The notes beneath the pieces are model-generated. The model was not told the DNA's origin. It made no database searches and worked only from the letters and a program-made list of their open reading frames with translations. From Selaginella moellendorffii (Eukaryota; Streptophyta; Lycopodiopsida; Selaginellales; Selaginellaceae), in NCBI RefSeq assembly GCF_000143415.4, contig NW_003314264.1:1318733-1382732 (forward strand): DNA of 64,000 nucleotides, in the 5' to 3' direction. Of this stretch, positions 26,601 to 38,300 are shown piece by piece (positions within the stretch are counted from its first letter, which is position 1; each line of letters begins with the position of its first letter). Position numbers and translations under genes: made by a program.

Positions 26601-27760
26601 ATTCCTTAGGCTTACATCCACATTACCTTTAATTCAATCTAAGAAAATTTTATAAAAAAGCACTAAGCCCAAGGTTCCTCTGGACTCCAAGTGTCATGCC
26701 ATTTTCTTTAGCAATGACAAGGACCTAGTCTTCATCACCACATTATAACAAATGAGCAAAGCTCTTGGATCTTCTTCACTGTTTCAAAGACATGTTTCCT
26801 TGGGACTATAGCTAGCTTCTAGGAGTCCCTATGGACACAATGATGGACAGCATAGTGCTTTTTGAGTCAACAAAACTAATCTATCAACAAATGTGGTGTT
26901 TTAGCCTAATAGCTCACTTGGAGGTGAAGTTAGAGATTGAGTGACTTCTAATTTGTGGATGAGATGGCCAGACAATGTTACTACTCTTTCATAGATGGTT
27001 TTTCAGGGTACAACCAAATCTTCATCCATCCTAATTATCGAGATCTTATAGTCTTCTAGACACCTTGGGTTGTCTTTGCTTACAATGTCCTATCATTTGG
27101 CTTATGTGACACTAAACTCTAGTCCACACCTTTCACAACTTGATTGTAGAGGCCTTGAGGGCGTACATGGATGATTTATGCATAGCCTCCAACTCTTTTG
27201 ATGGCCACCTTTTGCACTGGGAGCAGGTTTTTACTTGCTGCCCGCAACACAAGTTTTCTTTGAACTTGGCAAAGTGTTTTGGGGTGATTGAAGGTTGGTT
27301 GCTAAACTTTGATGTCTCATAAGATGGGATGAAGCCCCAAACAGCCAAATTTTAGATCAGCCCTTGCTAACAAACTTGAAGCAGATTCATGGCTTTCTTG
27401 GGCAAATGGTTTGCCATTTCCTCCATAAATATGTTGCACATTCATGGCCTCTGATAGCTCTACTATAACATAATGTTCCATTTGTATGGGGAGCTCAAAA
27501 AAACAGCAATATATCGCTGTGCAATGAACTACTTCACAAAATGGGTTGAGGCAATACCTCTCCAATAGGCATATCAACCATCTACAACAAAGTTTATATA
27601 AAGCAAAATATATATTGCTTGTTGTCTCTCCTTGTTGGATTGGCCTTTACTTTGTCCAGCAACACATTGGAGGTGGAGCATATATGCTAGCAAATGCTAA
27701 CAAACGTGAGCTCCCACACACTCACAACCACTCTCACTTTAAACATTTCATCTAGTGAGG
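26601..27760 (+). mobile_element. Third Ty3/gypsy fragment: reverse transcriptase and integrase
   Basis: On the plus strand, about 26960-27110 reads YSFIDGFSGYNQIFIHP and FAYNVLSFGLCDT. About 27167-27290 reads YMDDLCIASNS and later SLNLAKCFGV. About 27495-27570 reads AMNYFTKWVEAIPLQ, an integrase core start. The spacing from RT to integrase is far too short, so the middle is deleted. The RT subtype (SGYNQIF) differs from the SGYHQI type of the neighbouring element. Confidence 0.8.
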
Positions 27761-28099
27761 TATCCCTCTTTTCCTTTTTTTCATTTGCTTCTTTTCTTTC
27801 ACTTTACTTTTATAGTTTCTATTGAGGGTGTTTCTCCATTGAACCATGGCTCTTGCCTTGGATTTCAAGCTTAGGCTGCATTGCTATTTGTACGGCAATT
27901 CCTCACTTGGCTCAGACTATGTTCCAAGTTCTTTGGCCTTTACCTTATTATTACTTTACTCCACACATTCCATATAATCTATACTCACAAATACATCACC
28001 AATCACTTTCAGTAACATTGCCCACACTCACTTCAAGTACCCATTTAGGAGTCCAACCCAAATAGCATGAAGTAACAATCTTGGTGGTTGATAACCATA

Positions 28100-29150
28100 G
28101 ATCTCTTTGGTCCCAATCTGAATTGGCAAATCCCAAATGAACCCCAGGGTTGCATACTCACCCCAATAACCATTGCGCTGATTTGAGCTCCACTAGATGC
28201 TCTAGCTTGAGGTGCTTTACAACCTCATAGTTAAGGACCGATTGATTAGCACCAGAATCTAGCAACACCTCAATCTTTTGGCCACAAATCACTATTTTCA
28301 TATTTGCATGAGGTTGTCCTGGATGATTGTTCTTGAACATGCCAAAAGCACCAATTTTTTCACTTTGATTCTTCTTCCAATCAATCTTAGCTTTACACCA
28401 ATCTTCATCCACTTATTTTGCAAGTAATCTCATGGCCCTCTAGCAATCATTAGTAGTGAGGATTTGTTGGAGCTAAAATTGTACAAGAGATTCTTTTATA
28501 TACTTTGTTATCTCTTAGGTTTCAGTCTTCGGCTCCTTCGGAGGTGGTCTTATCCCTTCTTCCATGGCCTTAGCCTTCTCAACTACAATCCTCTTATTAT
28601 GTTTTTCTAGTCTCCATTGTAGTTCTTGAGTGTGAATCACATACAATTGCAGATCCTCCTCTTCATTGTTGTGCTCAGAATCTAGCTCATCTGTCTCTTC
28701 CAACTCTATATTGCTAGCCTCATTAAGCTCCTCGGTCATGACCATATTAATAGTTGAATTCCTTTGGTTAAGGGGGCAATCCTTAGCCCAATGATCCCCT
28801 TCACTCTTGAAACATTTACCTTGCCTATTGCTTTAGCCTTGATTTGCCACTTTTTCACTAAAGGCCACCATTTAGTGGTCTATTTTGAGTTGGGCTTTTT
28901 ATTTCTTGTGTGAGGGTCGTGGTCAAGCTCTTGACCTCCTTATATAAATTTTCTGCAGCAGTATCTTCCACATTCTTCGACTGGTCCGTAGATTTCACTA
29001 CCTTGTTCACCTTAGGAATCTCTATCTCATAGAAGCATTCTCAAAGTTTGAACTCAATTACTTGTGTTACTACCTATGCATATGACTCCTGTAAGGTGTT
29101 CTTCATACAATCCCTCAATAGAGTCCTTAATCCCTCAAAAGAACTAACCA
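28100..29150 (-). mobile_element. Fourth retrotransposon fragment: gag zinc knuckle and aspartic protease
   Basis: On the minus strand, a degenerate zinc knuckle CFKSEGDHWAKDC (about 28830-28790) has Ser for the second Cys. It is followed by an acidic stretch (28745-28515) and a protease segment with EVLLDSGANQSVL (about 28280-28230). No reverse transcriptase follows within 500 bp. Confidence 0.75.
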
Positions 29151-29389
29151 AAAAACCAAAGAAAATGATTCAAGATATGAATTATAAGGGTTTAAATATA
29201 GAAGGAAAGGGCCCATAAACAACAATGCACCTCTTTTTACAATTAGTTAAAGGTGTTGAGCTACCTGGGGTTGAGCATAAATAGTATTGATCTCAAGAAG
29301 TCCAAATTTATGAATTTACATATGGTATTAAAGGGGTTTTAGACTATTGGTTTGCTAAGAGAATCATATTAAATGTTGAGATTGACATC

Positions 29390-30200
29390 TAGTAAGTCCA
29401 GTTTGCCAAATTTGTTTCACAAATTCTCGATCTCAACATCTCAACAAATTGTGCTAAACATCGTTTAACACCATTTTGCATGGAAGTGCTAGATATGGGG
29501 AGTTGATGCTCATGGGATTGAGAGTGTACTAGACCTTCATTTTGTAGTGCAACAGACTTGGAGTTGGGCTTAAAATTTAAGTGCACTATATTTGGTATTA
29601 AAAGAATTGTCTCAACGATTCCTATCCAACTTTTGTCATAATTTTTAACTCAAGTTACATACACAAGGAATTTTCTAATTCCAAAGTGAACTATGTAGGA
29701 TTAGTTAGATTGCACCATTCGATAAAAACATTATATGCATGTTTAGTTATTGATAAAGGCATACATACAACTAGTAATATGGTGAAAAGAAATTGTGCTA
29801 ATGATTTTGAAACCTTTAGACCGGCGAATCAAGAGGAGGAAACTCCTACTAGAGATGCTACAGAAGAGGTTGAGGTTGAGTCAAAAGAGGAAAAGCCTAA
29901 TACTGCAGTATTATAATGTTTCTCTCAATCCCACGAGCATCAACTCCTCATATCCAGCACTTCCATGCAAAATGGTGTTAGATGATGTTTAGCACAATTT
30001 CAGCATAGTGCCATAACACAAGGAGAAGGGTACCCCACCAACTAAAGTAGCATGGATTTTGGGTTTAGACCCAAGCCAAATGTAGAATAAGTAACGATAC
30101 AACTTAGCAAAAGCTAAACTAATGTCTTAAATAGTCGGCCATAGAACCAACTTACCTATTATCCCTACTATACATTTGAAACCCCCCACAACCCCCCATG
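29390..30200. repeat. Inverted pair of LTR-like ends with a primer-site-like sequence
   Basis: About 29440-29525 and 29921-30000 are an imperfect inverted repeat of roughly 80 bp that shares ATCAACTCC and CTTCCATGCAAAATGG blocks. The left arm ends near 29590 and is followed by TTTGGTATTAAAAGAATTG, a primer-binding-like sequence also seen in the 49-51 kb repeats. The right arm continues into sequence resembling the family LTR (about 30000-30200). Confidence 0.55.
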
Positions 30201-30612
30201 GCCATTAAAAGGAAACTAGCAATATCAACCTCCTACTGTCATAGTAGTAAGGAAAGAATATCTAAAGCACGCAAATTGTCTAGCCATAAATGTTGTAATT
30301 CCAATATATAGTGGCTGTAAAACCTGAAAAGCCACTTGTGTGGCTTCAGGTGTGAGCCTCAAGACCAAATAAGAGAAAGTAGCAAACTTGATCTCTGATT
30401 GCAGCAGAAATCTGGAAGGCCATTGCTATAGCAAGTATTCCCAGAATGGTTATAGAAATCAACATCAACCATTACCATGGAAAGATACAGTGAAAAATGA
30501 GTGATAAAAAAGACCTTCACAATGGCAATGGCAATGTGGCTCCCTACTAAGGGTGGGGCCCAAGAAGTCTGTCCAGAACAGAAAGTACAAATTACAGTTT
30601 TTTAATAATTTC

Positions 30613-33435
30613 TCAAATTGCATCTTTAGGAACAAACATTGCCTCAAACAGCCATGAATCAACAAAAGCCAAGATGTTATCTTTACCGATAACACCAAAC
30701 AAGGCTTTTGTGCCCAAATTCTTCTTTTCACTTCTTCTAATAGAAATTTGACTACTGCATGCTTCGTCCCTCAAATAGAGGTTACATAGCTGCTTCTTCA
30801 GATTGACAAAGTCTGTAGAAACCACCAGTTTAATACACCCATTACGAGCTAACTCTCGAAGGGAGTTAGCACCAGCAACTTCAATTGGGGTCAGTGAACT
30901 CTTGTGTTGGAAAAGCTTGTTCAGATCCAAGTTATAAAAAGCATTATTGACAGTACCCTACAATAAAAGAAAAAAGTCAAATTACATCAAAAAGATGACA
31001 TGTTGCTTACCTGGTAAAGCGACTTATTTGTCTCAACTTGCACAAGAACGGGAATAAGGGTCATCGGGTGTTGCTGCTGCAAGGTGGAGCAAGCAGGGTC
31101 AGTCTCTGAAACTTGTCCTTGATCATCTCCATCTCCCTCCGACATGTCTAGGAAAAACAAGGCGTCTGGCCCAAATCCGGATTCTCCTGTCCATAGAACG
31201 GATGGGAAGACGTCCCTCTCCTTGACAGCATTGATGTACTCCTGCAAAGTATATCTTGATGCGTTGACATCATGCACATCCGAGCCTTTACTATGCTCGT
31301 GTCTCATCTGCGCCACTTGTTCACTGTGGATCCTTGGTTTCACAAGCTTCGCTCTTCTGGTGTAGATTTCCGGAATCTCTAGCTTATGTGAAGTGACCGT
31401 GTACACACCATCTTGAAGAAACCTAGAGATCAAATTTGCAGGTTGCATCCCGTCCATTGCTTTTGCAATCATCTCCACTGCAATCATTTCGTATCCGTGC
31501 CCAATTCCGCTATAATCAGTATCAGCTATACTCGATAAGCCTGCTGGTTCGCCAACTGTTAAATAGTGCCACAAAGAATGGAGAACAAGAGGCTCCTCAA
31601 TACGCAGTAGAACGTTCCCTGTGTCTAATCCTCCCTTCGAAGATTCCAAATCTTGCATTTCAAGCGTCCGACGGCCATCCAACCTTGCTAGTCCGTAGTG
31701 AATTAAACTCAAGCTGGGGTTCTTGACGGCAGCATCCAATCCATAGAACTGATGGAAGAGTATAAGACTCAGTTTTTCGAGAGCCAGGGGATGCTTCCGA
31801 AAAAAGTCTTTTACACTTCTGTAGACTGTTCTGTCAAGAAAAGGCGAACTCCGTCCCAAAGTGTTAACTGCCATTGGCCTGTACTCTCTAGTAGAAACCT
31901 CGTTGGCGTATTCGACAAAGTAAGCAGTTGCTTTGCTGAGCGGTAGCTTTTCAGAAATAAACGATTCTAATGCTGAAACGAAAAACCTATACCGCCCCTT
32001 GTATAACTGGAAGACCATGTGAAAATCCACCTGTGATGTATCTTTAAGGATCCGACTAGCATAATCCTTCAGGTCGGCCTCCTCATAAAATCCCCCAAAG
32101 TGACAGAACACTGCCACTGAAAATCTCTGTTTGAGTGTAGCAGAAATATTGCGTGCAACAGAAACCATACTTCCTCCTGTACCAGAATAGTAGATCGTGC
32201 TTGTGCGAAACCCAGCATCGAACAACGCCGGCACAAACACATCCAAAAGAGATCTTGTTCTTGACCCAGCTGTAGGTGAATCAAACCTATTCACCAAGGT
32301 GTCCTGCACCACCTGGCATTCGTCGAGTATAATCGGCCCACTCCAGTCCCTCTTGTGTGTCTCGATCAAACGATCAAATACCCCTTCGATCCCACAGTCA
32401 CTGGATACTAACTCGAGTAGTCTATCACTTAGAACGTAGAAAGGGTCATTATGGAAGGGTAGTAACGCAAATCCAACCTGCTTAAACAACCAGTACTTGG
32501 CCCAAACCTGAGGTGGCATGCTTCCTGCTACCTCCTTCAACTTGTCTAGGATGAAGAATCTGCTGAGAAGAACAGCTTTGAAGCAGCACCGCGTCACGCG
32601 CATCGGAATTGACTGGTCTCCTGGATACAGAACCATTAGCCGACTAACCAGCGCATCCAAGTCTGCAGACCCCTCCGATCCAATCCGTCCCATAGGAACA
32701 CCAACAAAATACAGAGCCAAACGGTCCACTGCAATCTCATACAGTGTTCGAGTTTTTCCAGAGCCGGAAACATCGAAAAGGACCACCAGGCCAGGGCGTG
32801 CTATATCCACTTGATCCAGAATGTATTTGGAGGCCCGAAAAGGCTCCTCGAGGCAATGCCAGAGAAGGCAAGGTTTACGACTGTCAGGAGCTTGGGGAAC
32901 CGTCCCTTTGCAAACGTCTGGATAGCTGGCCTTCAAATCGCTTGGCTCAAGAAGTTCTCCATGTATCTCGTTCCATACATGGTCCAAGATACCTTGCACA
33001 TCTGCTTGATCAAGATCAAACACAATGAACACACAAGTAACGCTTCGTCAGTTCACCAGAGAACATCGTAAATCTTACCACAATCAGTGGTAGGAGCTGA
33101 AGGCGCTGCAAAAAAAAATATTTGTCAGCGATGGAAGAACAAGTCAAGACCAAAATCCAATGCCTACCCTTGAGTAAGATAAGCTTTTCTTCCCTCAGCT
33201 GGCTCTCCTTTAGCCTCAGCTGGTTCTCCTTTTGCCTCAGCTGGTTCTCCCTTTTCCGCCAGTACATCTCCTCCTCAGCATCATTTGTTGCCTTGAGCTG
33301 CTCCTCAGCCTCACATATTTGCTTCTCGACTCCCTCTATTTGCCTTTCAAGGCTGAAAATCGGCCCATCCACCGGCATGGGCTCAGATCCACTGCTAACC
33401 CTAGCTATGATGCAAATCAACAGTTCAGATCTCAT
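30613..33435 (-). CDS. Crinkler/RHS-like P-loop NTPase with C-terminal PD-(D/E)XK-like segment
   Basis: Four exons join in frame: 33168-33435, 33079-33105, 31011-33001 and 30613-30957. They encode about 876 residues. Residues 28-89 are a coiled coil containing four near-perfect heptads (RKRENQL, RQKENQL, RLKESQL, REEKLIL). A Walker A motif VSGSGKT lies at about 176-182, and a Walker B-like ILDECQ at about 323-328. Near 709-758, GPDALFFL is followed by LVQVETNK, which resembles the D...(Q/E)xK core of restriction-endonuclease-fold domains. This order (charged heptads, NTPase, nuclease fold) is that of the Crinkler/RHS superfamily known from oomycetes, chytrids, mycorrhizal fungi and kinetoplastids; the match here is by eye. 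The last exon encodes about 114 residues with no recognised domain. No signal peptide is evident. The start is the first Met of the open frame. A decayed copy lies at 53.1-55.4 kb. Family assignment is inference; that the gene is real is well supported by the clean splice joins. Confidence 0.7.
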
Positions 33436-33867
33436 GTGAATATTCCAGAATCAGACTTCTTAAAGAGTAAATTTCACACTCTTACATTCTGGGAAGCATT
33501 AAAATAATCTTTCACACCAGAAATTTTAATATCTGTCAAATCACAAATTTAGTGATTAGGGTTGATAATTGAAATTCTTTATTTGTTATTTTATTGTTTT
33601 ATTAGCTCAATGTGTTATTTCTTTTTTACCAATCGTGTTATTGATTGAATGGATTAAATGGAAAAACCTGAGGTTAGAGTGGAAGATGAAGTATACCTTG
33701 TGGTGGTTATTCTATAATATCTCGATCCTTTTCAGATTTCTCTTCTATTTTTCAACTGTAGTACTCAAAAACATATCTATTCCAAACTAGACTATGTCCT
33801 ATATAACTTTCTCCTATTAAAAATCTTATTAATGTTTCATATAATTAAATTCTGAAAAAGTACATCA

Positions 33868-34790
33868 GTGGGATTTTTGTGCATGCATAGTGGTGCAATT
33901 CACATCCCTGCCACTATAGTAGTCCATGTTAAATGCAAACTGGAGGCCGTTGCAGGGCTCCAGCCGACTGTGTACAAAGTACAACATGTCTACCAATTAA
34001 ATGTTATATTTCATCTGAGAGTATGGACCAACATTACATTATCAATGAATTTGTTGGTGGTGCGCGCTTGCATGCCTTCGGTTGAAGTTTCACCATCACT
34101 GAACAAAAGCACAATGGTTTCACATAGTCAAGTGAATGCTCCCAAACCTGATCTGGCTTGGGCTTGCACTACTGCTGCTGCGGTAAATCTAACGTGTTCC
34201 TCTCCTCCAGTCCCAATGAGCTACTTCGGAAACGCTATCCACGTCCTTCCTGCAAGGGAAGTTCCGCCATGTCTGAGTAGAGCGGGCAAGAAAGGTAGCG
34301 TTTTGCATGCCCAGCAAGGTTAGGGGTCCTTGCATCGCTCGTTGCCTCTGCACGGCCCCTGCAAGACACCAGGTACATGTACCGCGTAGTGGCATCGTCG
34401 GGCAGCTCCCGGGCCTGGTGACGGACTTCCAGATGAGAGCCGAGAGGAAGCTGCTGGCCGGGCCGAAGCCAAACGGACCTACCCAATTCCCGATGAGCTG
34501 ACGGTGATGGTCTTCTTGCGATAACTGGAAGCTGCGTCAACGATCTGGTACTTCTCGGTGTCCTGTATTGGTGGCTTGGAACAGCTCGGCCTGGAAACAG
34601 CGATTCCCCGGTGGATCGGCGACCAAGCATGGAAGAGACACAGAGTAGCTGTCTGCTACAGTCTCACACACAAGGCAAAGTGTGATTGGCTGGATCCATT
34701 CCCGTTTTTTCGTGCGATGCGAGGAAGTGGCTTTGTGGCTGTGGTGGCAAAGAGTAATGCCACCACAGCCAAAACGAATCATCTTATAGT
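33868..34790 (+). pseudogene. Possible relic of a BAHD-type acyltransferase gene
   Basis: The plus-strand frame near 34150-34240 reads SSPPVPMSYFGNAIHVLP. This resembles the BAHD acyltransferase segment in which a proline-containing stretch is followed by YFGN. The frame is broken soon after, and neither the HXXXD nor the DFGWG motif was found. Several overlapping frames on both strands are open here because the sequence is GC-richer. A relic is the most I can support. Confidence 0.35.
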
Positions 34791-35209
34791 CGTAGCGGAC
34801 AAAAGGTTTTTGCCTGTAGGTAGGCCAGGTTTGATGCCTGGCAGAGCTTGGACGATTGCTCCATTGAGCAGCAGCTCAACACCCAAGACAAGCAAAGACA
34901 TAGTAGTCCGAGAGGGCGTGAGTGGGGGAGAGCTTGAGCTTGGAAATGGGCTCTGGATCTTTTGGTGATGGCAAGTAGTAGTACACGTAAGACAGGAGAT
35001 CATGTTGGAGAGGGATTTCCAGCAGGGCTGTGGAGTTGGCGACGCAGGTGTGACATTCTAGATGTGAAGCAGGGATATGGAAGCCATGATCACTACTTGG
35101 ATTGATGGAAAACTATCCTCCCTTGATCGAACTCATACAAATGAGATGCATGTTGTGTATAGGCTGAAAACATTATTCGTCAAAATGCACTTGTTGTTAA
35201 TTCTGGTAG

Positions 35210-35270
35210 GCAATTAATCTCGTTGCATACGCAGAGATGAAAACAATGATCTGAGTGGGTATATGTTTAA
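35210..35270 (+). repeat. Short scrap of the LTR family interior
   Basis: CTCGTTGCATACGCAGAGAT and the following ~30 bases nearly match 13466-13515, which lies just downstream of the primer-binding site of the intact element. No LTR is attached. The scrap sits between the acyltransferase relic and the dynamin gene. Confidence 0.6.
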
Positions 35271-35371
35271 AAGACTGCTACTTGATTGTCACAAAATTAG
35301 CACGTCATTGTTTAAGTTTTTCAAGAGAGACACGCCATTATCGTTAAATTTCCAAACAAAAGAAACGCACA

Positions 35372-38300
35372 TTAGCTGGAGACGCTCTTGACGGTTGGAG
35401 CGTAGTATCCAGCCATGGAGCTCCCATTGCTATACGAAACCTGCTGCTGCTGGAGGTGCTGGTCCGAGTAGAGAGGGGATCGTTGTTTAGCCTTGACATG
35501 CCTCGGCGACTGATGTGAGTAACTTGGCAATGCTGCGCTGCCACCTTCGTGAACTAGATATGTCGACACTCCCTGAGGCTTTGGAAGGCCGGTGGAGTCT
35601 TGAAACAGAGCCTGCCCGGGCCTGGAATGCGCGTCCGCGTCGACTGGAAGGTCTTCTAGTGTCTGTGGTCGAGGAAATAAAACTCAAACAAGCTGAAAAG
35701 GAAACATGACAAAACACTTACCACCACCGCTTGCTGCAGCACCCGCAACACTTCCCTGCAATGCTTCCGCCGGCTTGCAATGTCGTCTCTTTCTTGGAGC
35801 ATTTCTTCGAACAAAACCTCCCTGTCGCATAAAAAGTTGAATTGCATCTTTGGAAGAAGTTCTGATTACCTGTACAGTTTCTTAATCAGAAGATTGAGGA
35901 GTTCACGCTTGACATGGCCAACCTACAAACGTGCATGAGGCGAAGAACAGCAAGGTACAAAAAAAAGCTCACCAGGAAATGCATGATTGCCTTGGGTACC
36001 GCATCTTGGATATTTTTCCTCACAATTTCGTAGTAGGACTTGAGCAACAATCGCGTCACTGCAACCTCGACTCTTTCCTGCTCTGTTTGAGCGTCAGTGG
36101 CTCTCAAAATACCTGGCGGCTACATTGGACAGAGTAAACATTCATGCATGAAATATCGAAAACAGTGAGCACACCTCTTTGAGAATGATGGTGGAATATT
36201 TTGTTTCAAGGTCTTGTAATGGCTCGGGAAACGCTTTCACGATTACTGGGTCTTTGCTCTGTGCTTTCTCATGATGTCCGAATATAGAAGATATACCCCA
36301 CGTAGACGAGCTTTCCGTACCTTTGGATGAGACTGAGGATTTTCAAAGTAAGAAGACAAGCAGATTGCCTACCACCTTACCTGAAGGAACCGCAGGCTTG
36401 TCATGTTGAGCCGTGGTCGGACGCGCACTCTGAGTTACTAGTTTAGCTCAAAGCAAACAGTCACAGCAGCAAAAATACCTTAGGAAGCCGATCTGCACCA
36501 GACTCCTTCCACTCCAACGCATCCTGTCAGGATAGACGCTAGAGCAATGCTATTTAATGCTATTTATCAGAATACATGTACCTTAGAACCACGTTGCTGT
36601 TGTAGGGCAGTCTCTACTGCCTTGCTACCACCGATAAAACGTGGATGTGAGGTGTTAATATAATCCATCTGAGAACGAAACCACAATAAATCACCAATTT
36701 TGTACAAACAAAGAAGAAAATACCTCCATGTCAACAAGGTGAGATATCATTGTCTCAGTTGGAGTAAGCCCCTCACGCAAACATGTAGATACAGCCTCTT
36801 CTATTCGCCGTCGCAACACAGGAAACCTTTGCAATTCATTTGTCTCACATCTGTGTGACATCTGGAAGTATTGATCATCAGTACCGGTACAGTAGCACTG
36901 AGCCTTACCTTCACAAGTTCGTCATATATAAAACGAGCACACTGCAGACAAGGATCTAACAATCGCTCAATCTGCCTTCTTACAAGAACTTCGAAAGGAA
37001 CCTGGATAATGGGTCTAGCATCACAAATAATAAAGCGGAAGCTTCACTCACTTCTGGGACAAAGAGAATCATTTTTGGACCCGTGGCATTTTGAATAGCA
37101 GTGCGAATGTCTTCGTCGGTGAGATCATCACAAGGATCAACTTCCTAGTGCAGAATGGTATTAGTGACCAGCCTTGTGCATTAATCTTACCTCTAGACTT
37201 TTAACGAAAATGGATTGAAAAATGTAGTGTATGCGAGCACCACCGGAGAGTTCAGAGGTCGACATTTCCTGATTTTTACCATCAATAACCGACGAAAAAA
37301 CTGTAGAAACGCAGTTAAAAATGATATTTCAACATTACAGAAAATACCATGAAAATATTTTGTAAGAGCATTTAGCAGCATAGCCCCCTGTCCGGACTGG
37401 AAACGAAAATCGATTAGGTAGTGACAAAAAAATTTAAAGCCGGCTTACTTACTTTAGAGTCTGTTGCTTCACCATAGCTTGTAAGCTCTTTCAACAATGC
37501 GACCATTTGCGTGTTGATTCTTGTCTTTAATTCGGGAAGAACAGTCTTGATATGTTGCACTAAAATCTACGAAAGACGTGAGCCTTCAAGTTAACCTTAA
37601 CTGGTTCAAGTTCGTACTTGATTAAGCTTTTTCGCGAGTTGAGGGATGCCACATCTATCCAGAATGCTTTGGTACACCTGAAAAGTAAAGAGTTATTGAT
37701 AACAATGAATATGAATCTCACCGCTCAACTTCGGAAAAAATGCTCTTCCGCAACAAGAGCATCCTTGATCGGTTTGTTGGCATAAATATCCTGCAACCAT
37801 GCTTCATGAGAATTTTCAAACAAAAGAATGGCGAGCGAAAGACCTCTTGACTTCGATTGACCACGCCAACATAGCCTAGACGAAGTGGAATCACCGTTCC
37901 AAGAAGAATACTCCGCGCATCAGTCCCTCGATCCATTATATCTAGCTGCAAACAGAGGTGAATCCGAAAAGTTAAATGAGTACCTACCTTGGTGACGACT
38001 CCAATCGTTCTAGATCCTAACAAGTCATCAAGGAGCATTACTCAAGCCATGAAACACAAGATTGAAAGCATACCATCCGGATCGACAAGTTTGGCCATTT
38101 GGAGCGAGTCTGAGTTTGAAAGATCAGTGTTTGCGGGCGAGACAGCAAGAATGATACACGTCGCATGCTTGATATACGACAGGATCATTGCTCTGATGCG
38201 ACTTTCTATGTCCGAAGGCTGATCACCGACTGGAACTCTCGTCAACCCCGGGAGATCCACCAGCGTGATATTCAAAACATTGGGCGAAAAGATTTTCAGT

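Noticed and set aside
27133-27348. Minus-strand 71-codon frame as a gene
   Set aside because: The plus strand here encodes a clear reverse transcriptase segment (YMDDLCIASNS), so the minus frame is its shadow.
34235-34630. 131-codon minus-strand frame as a protein
   Set aside because: It is the antisense of the acyltransferase-like relic and has an Arg/Pro/Ser-rich shadow composition.
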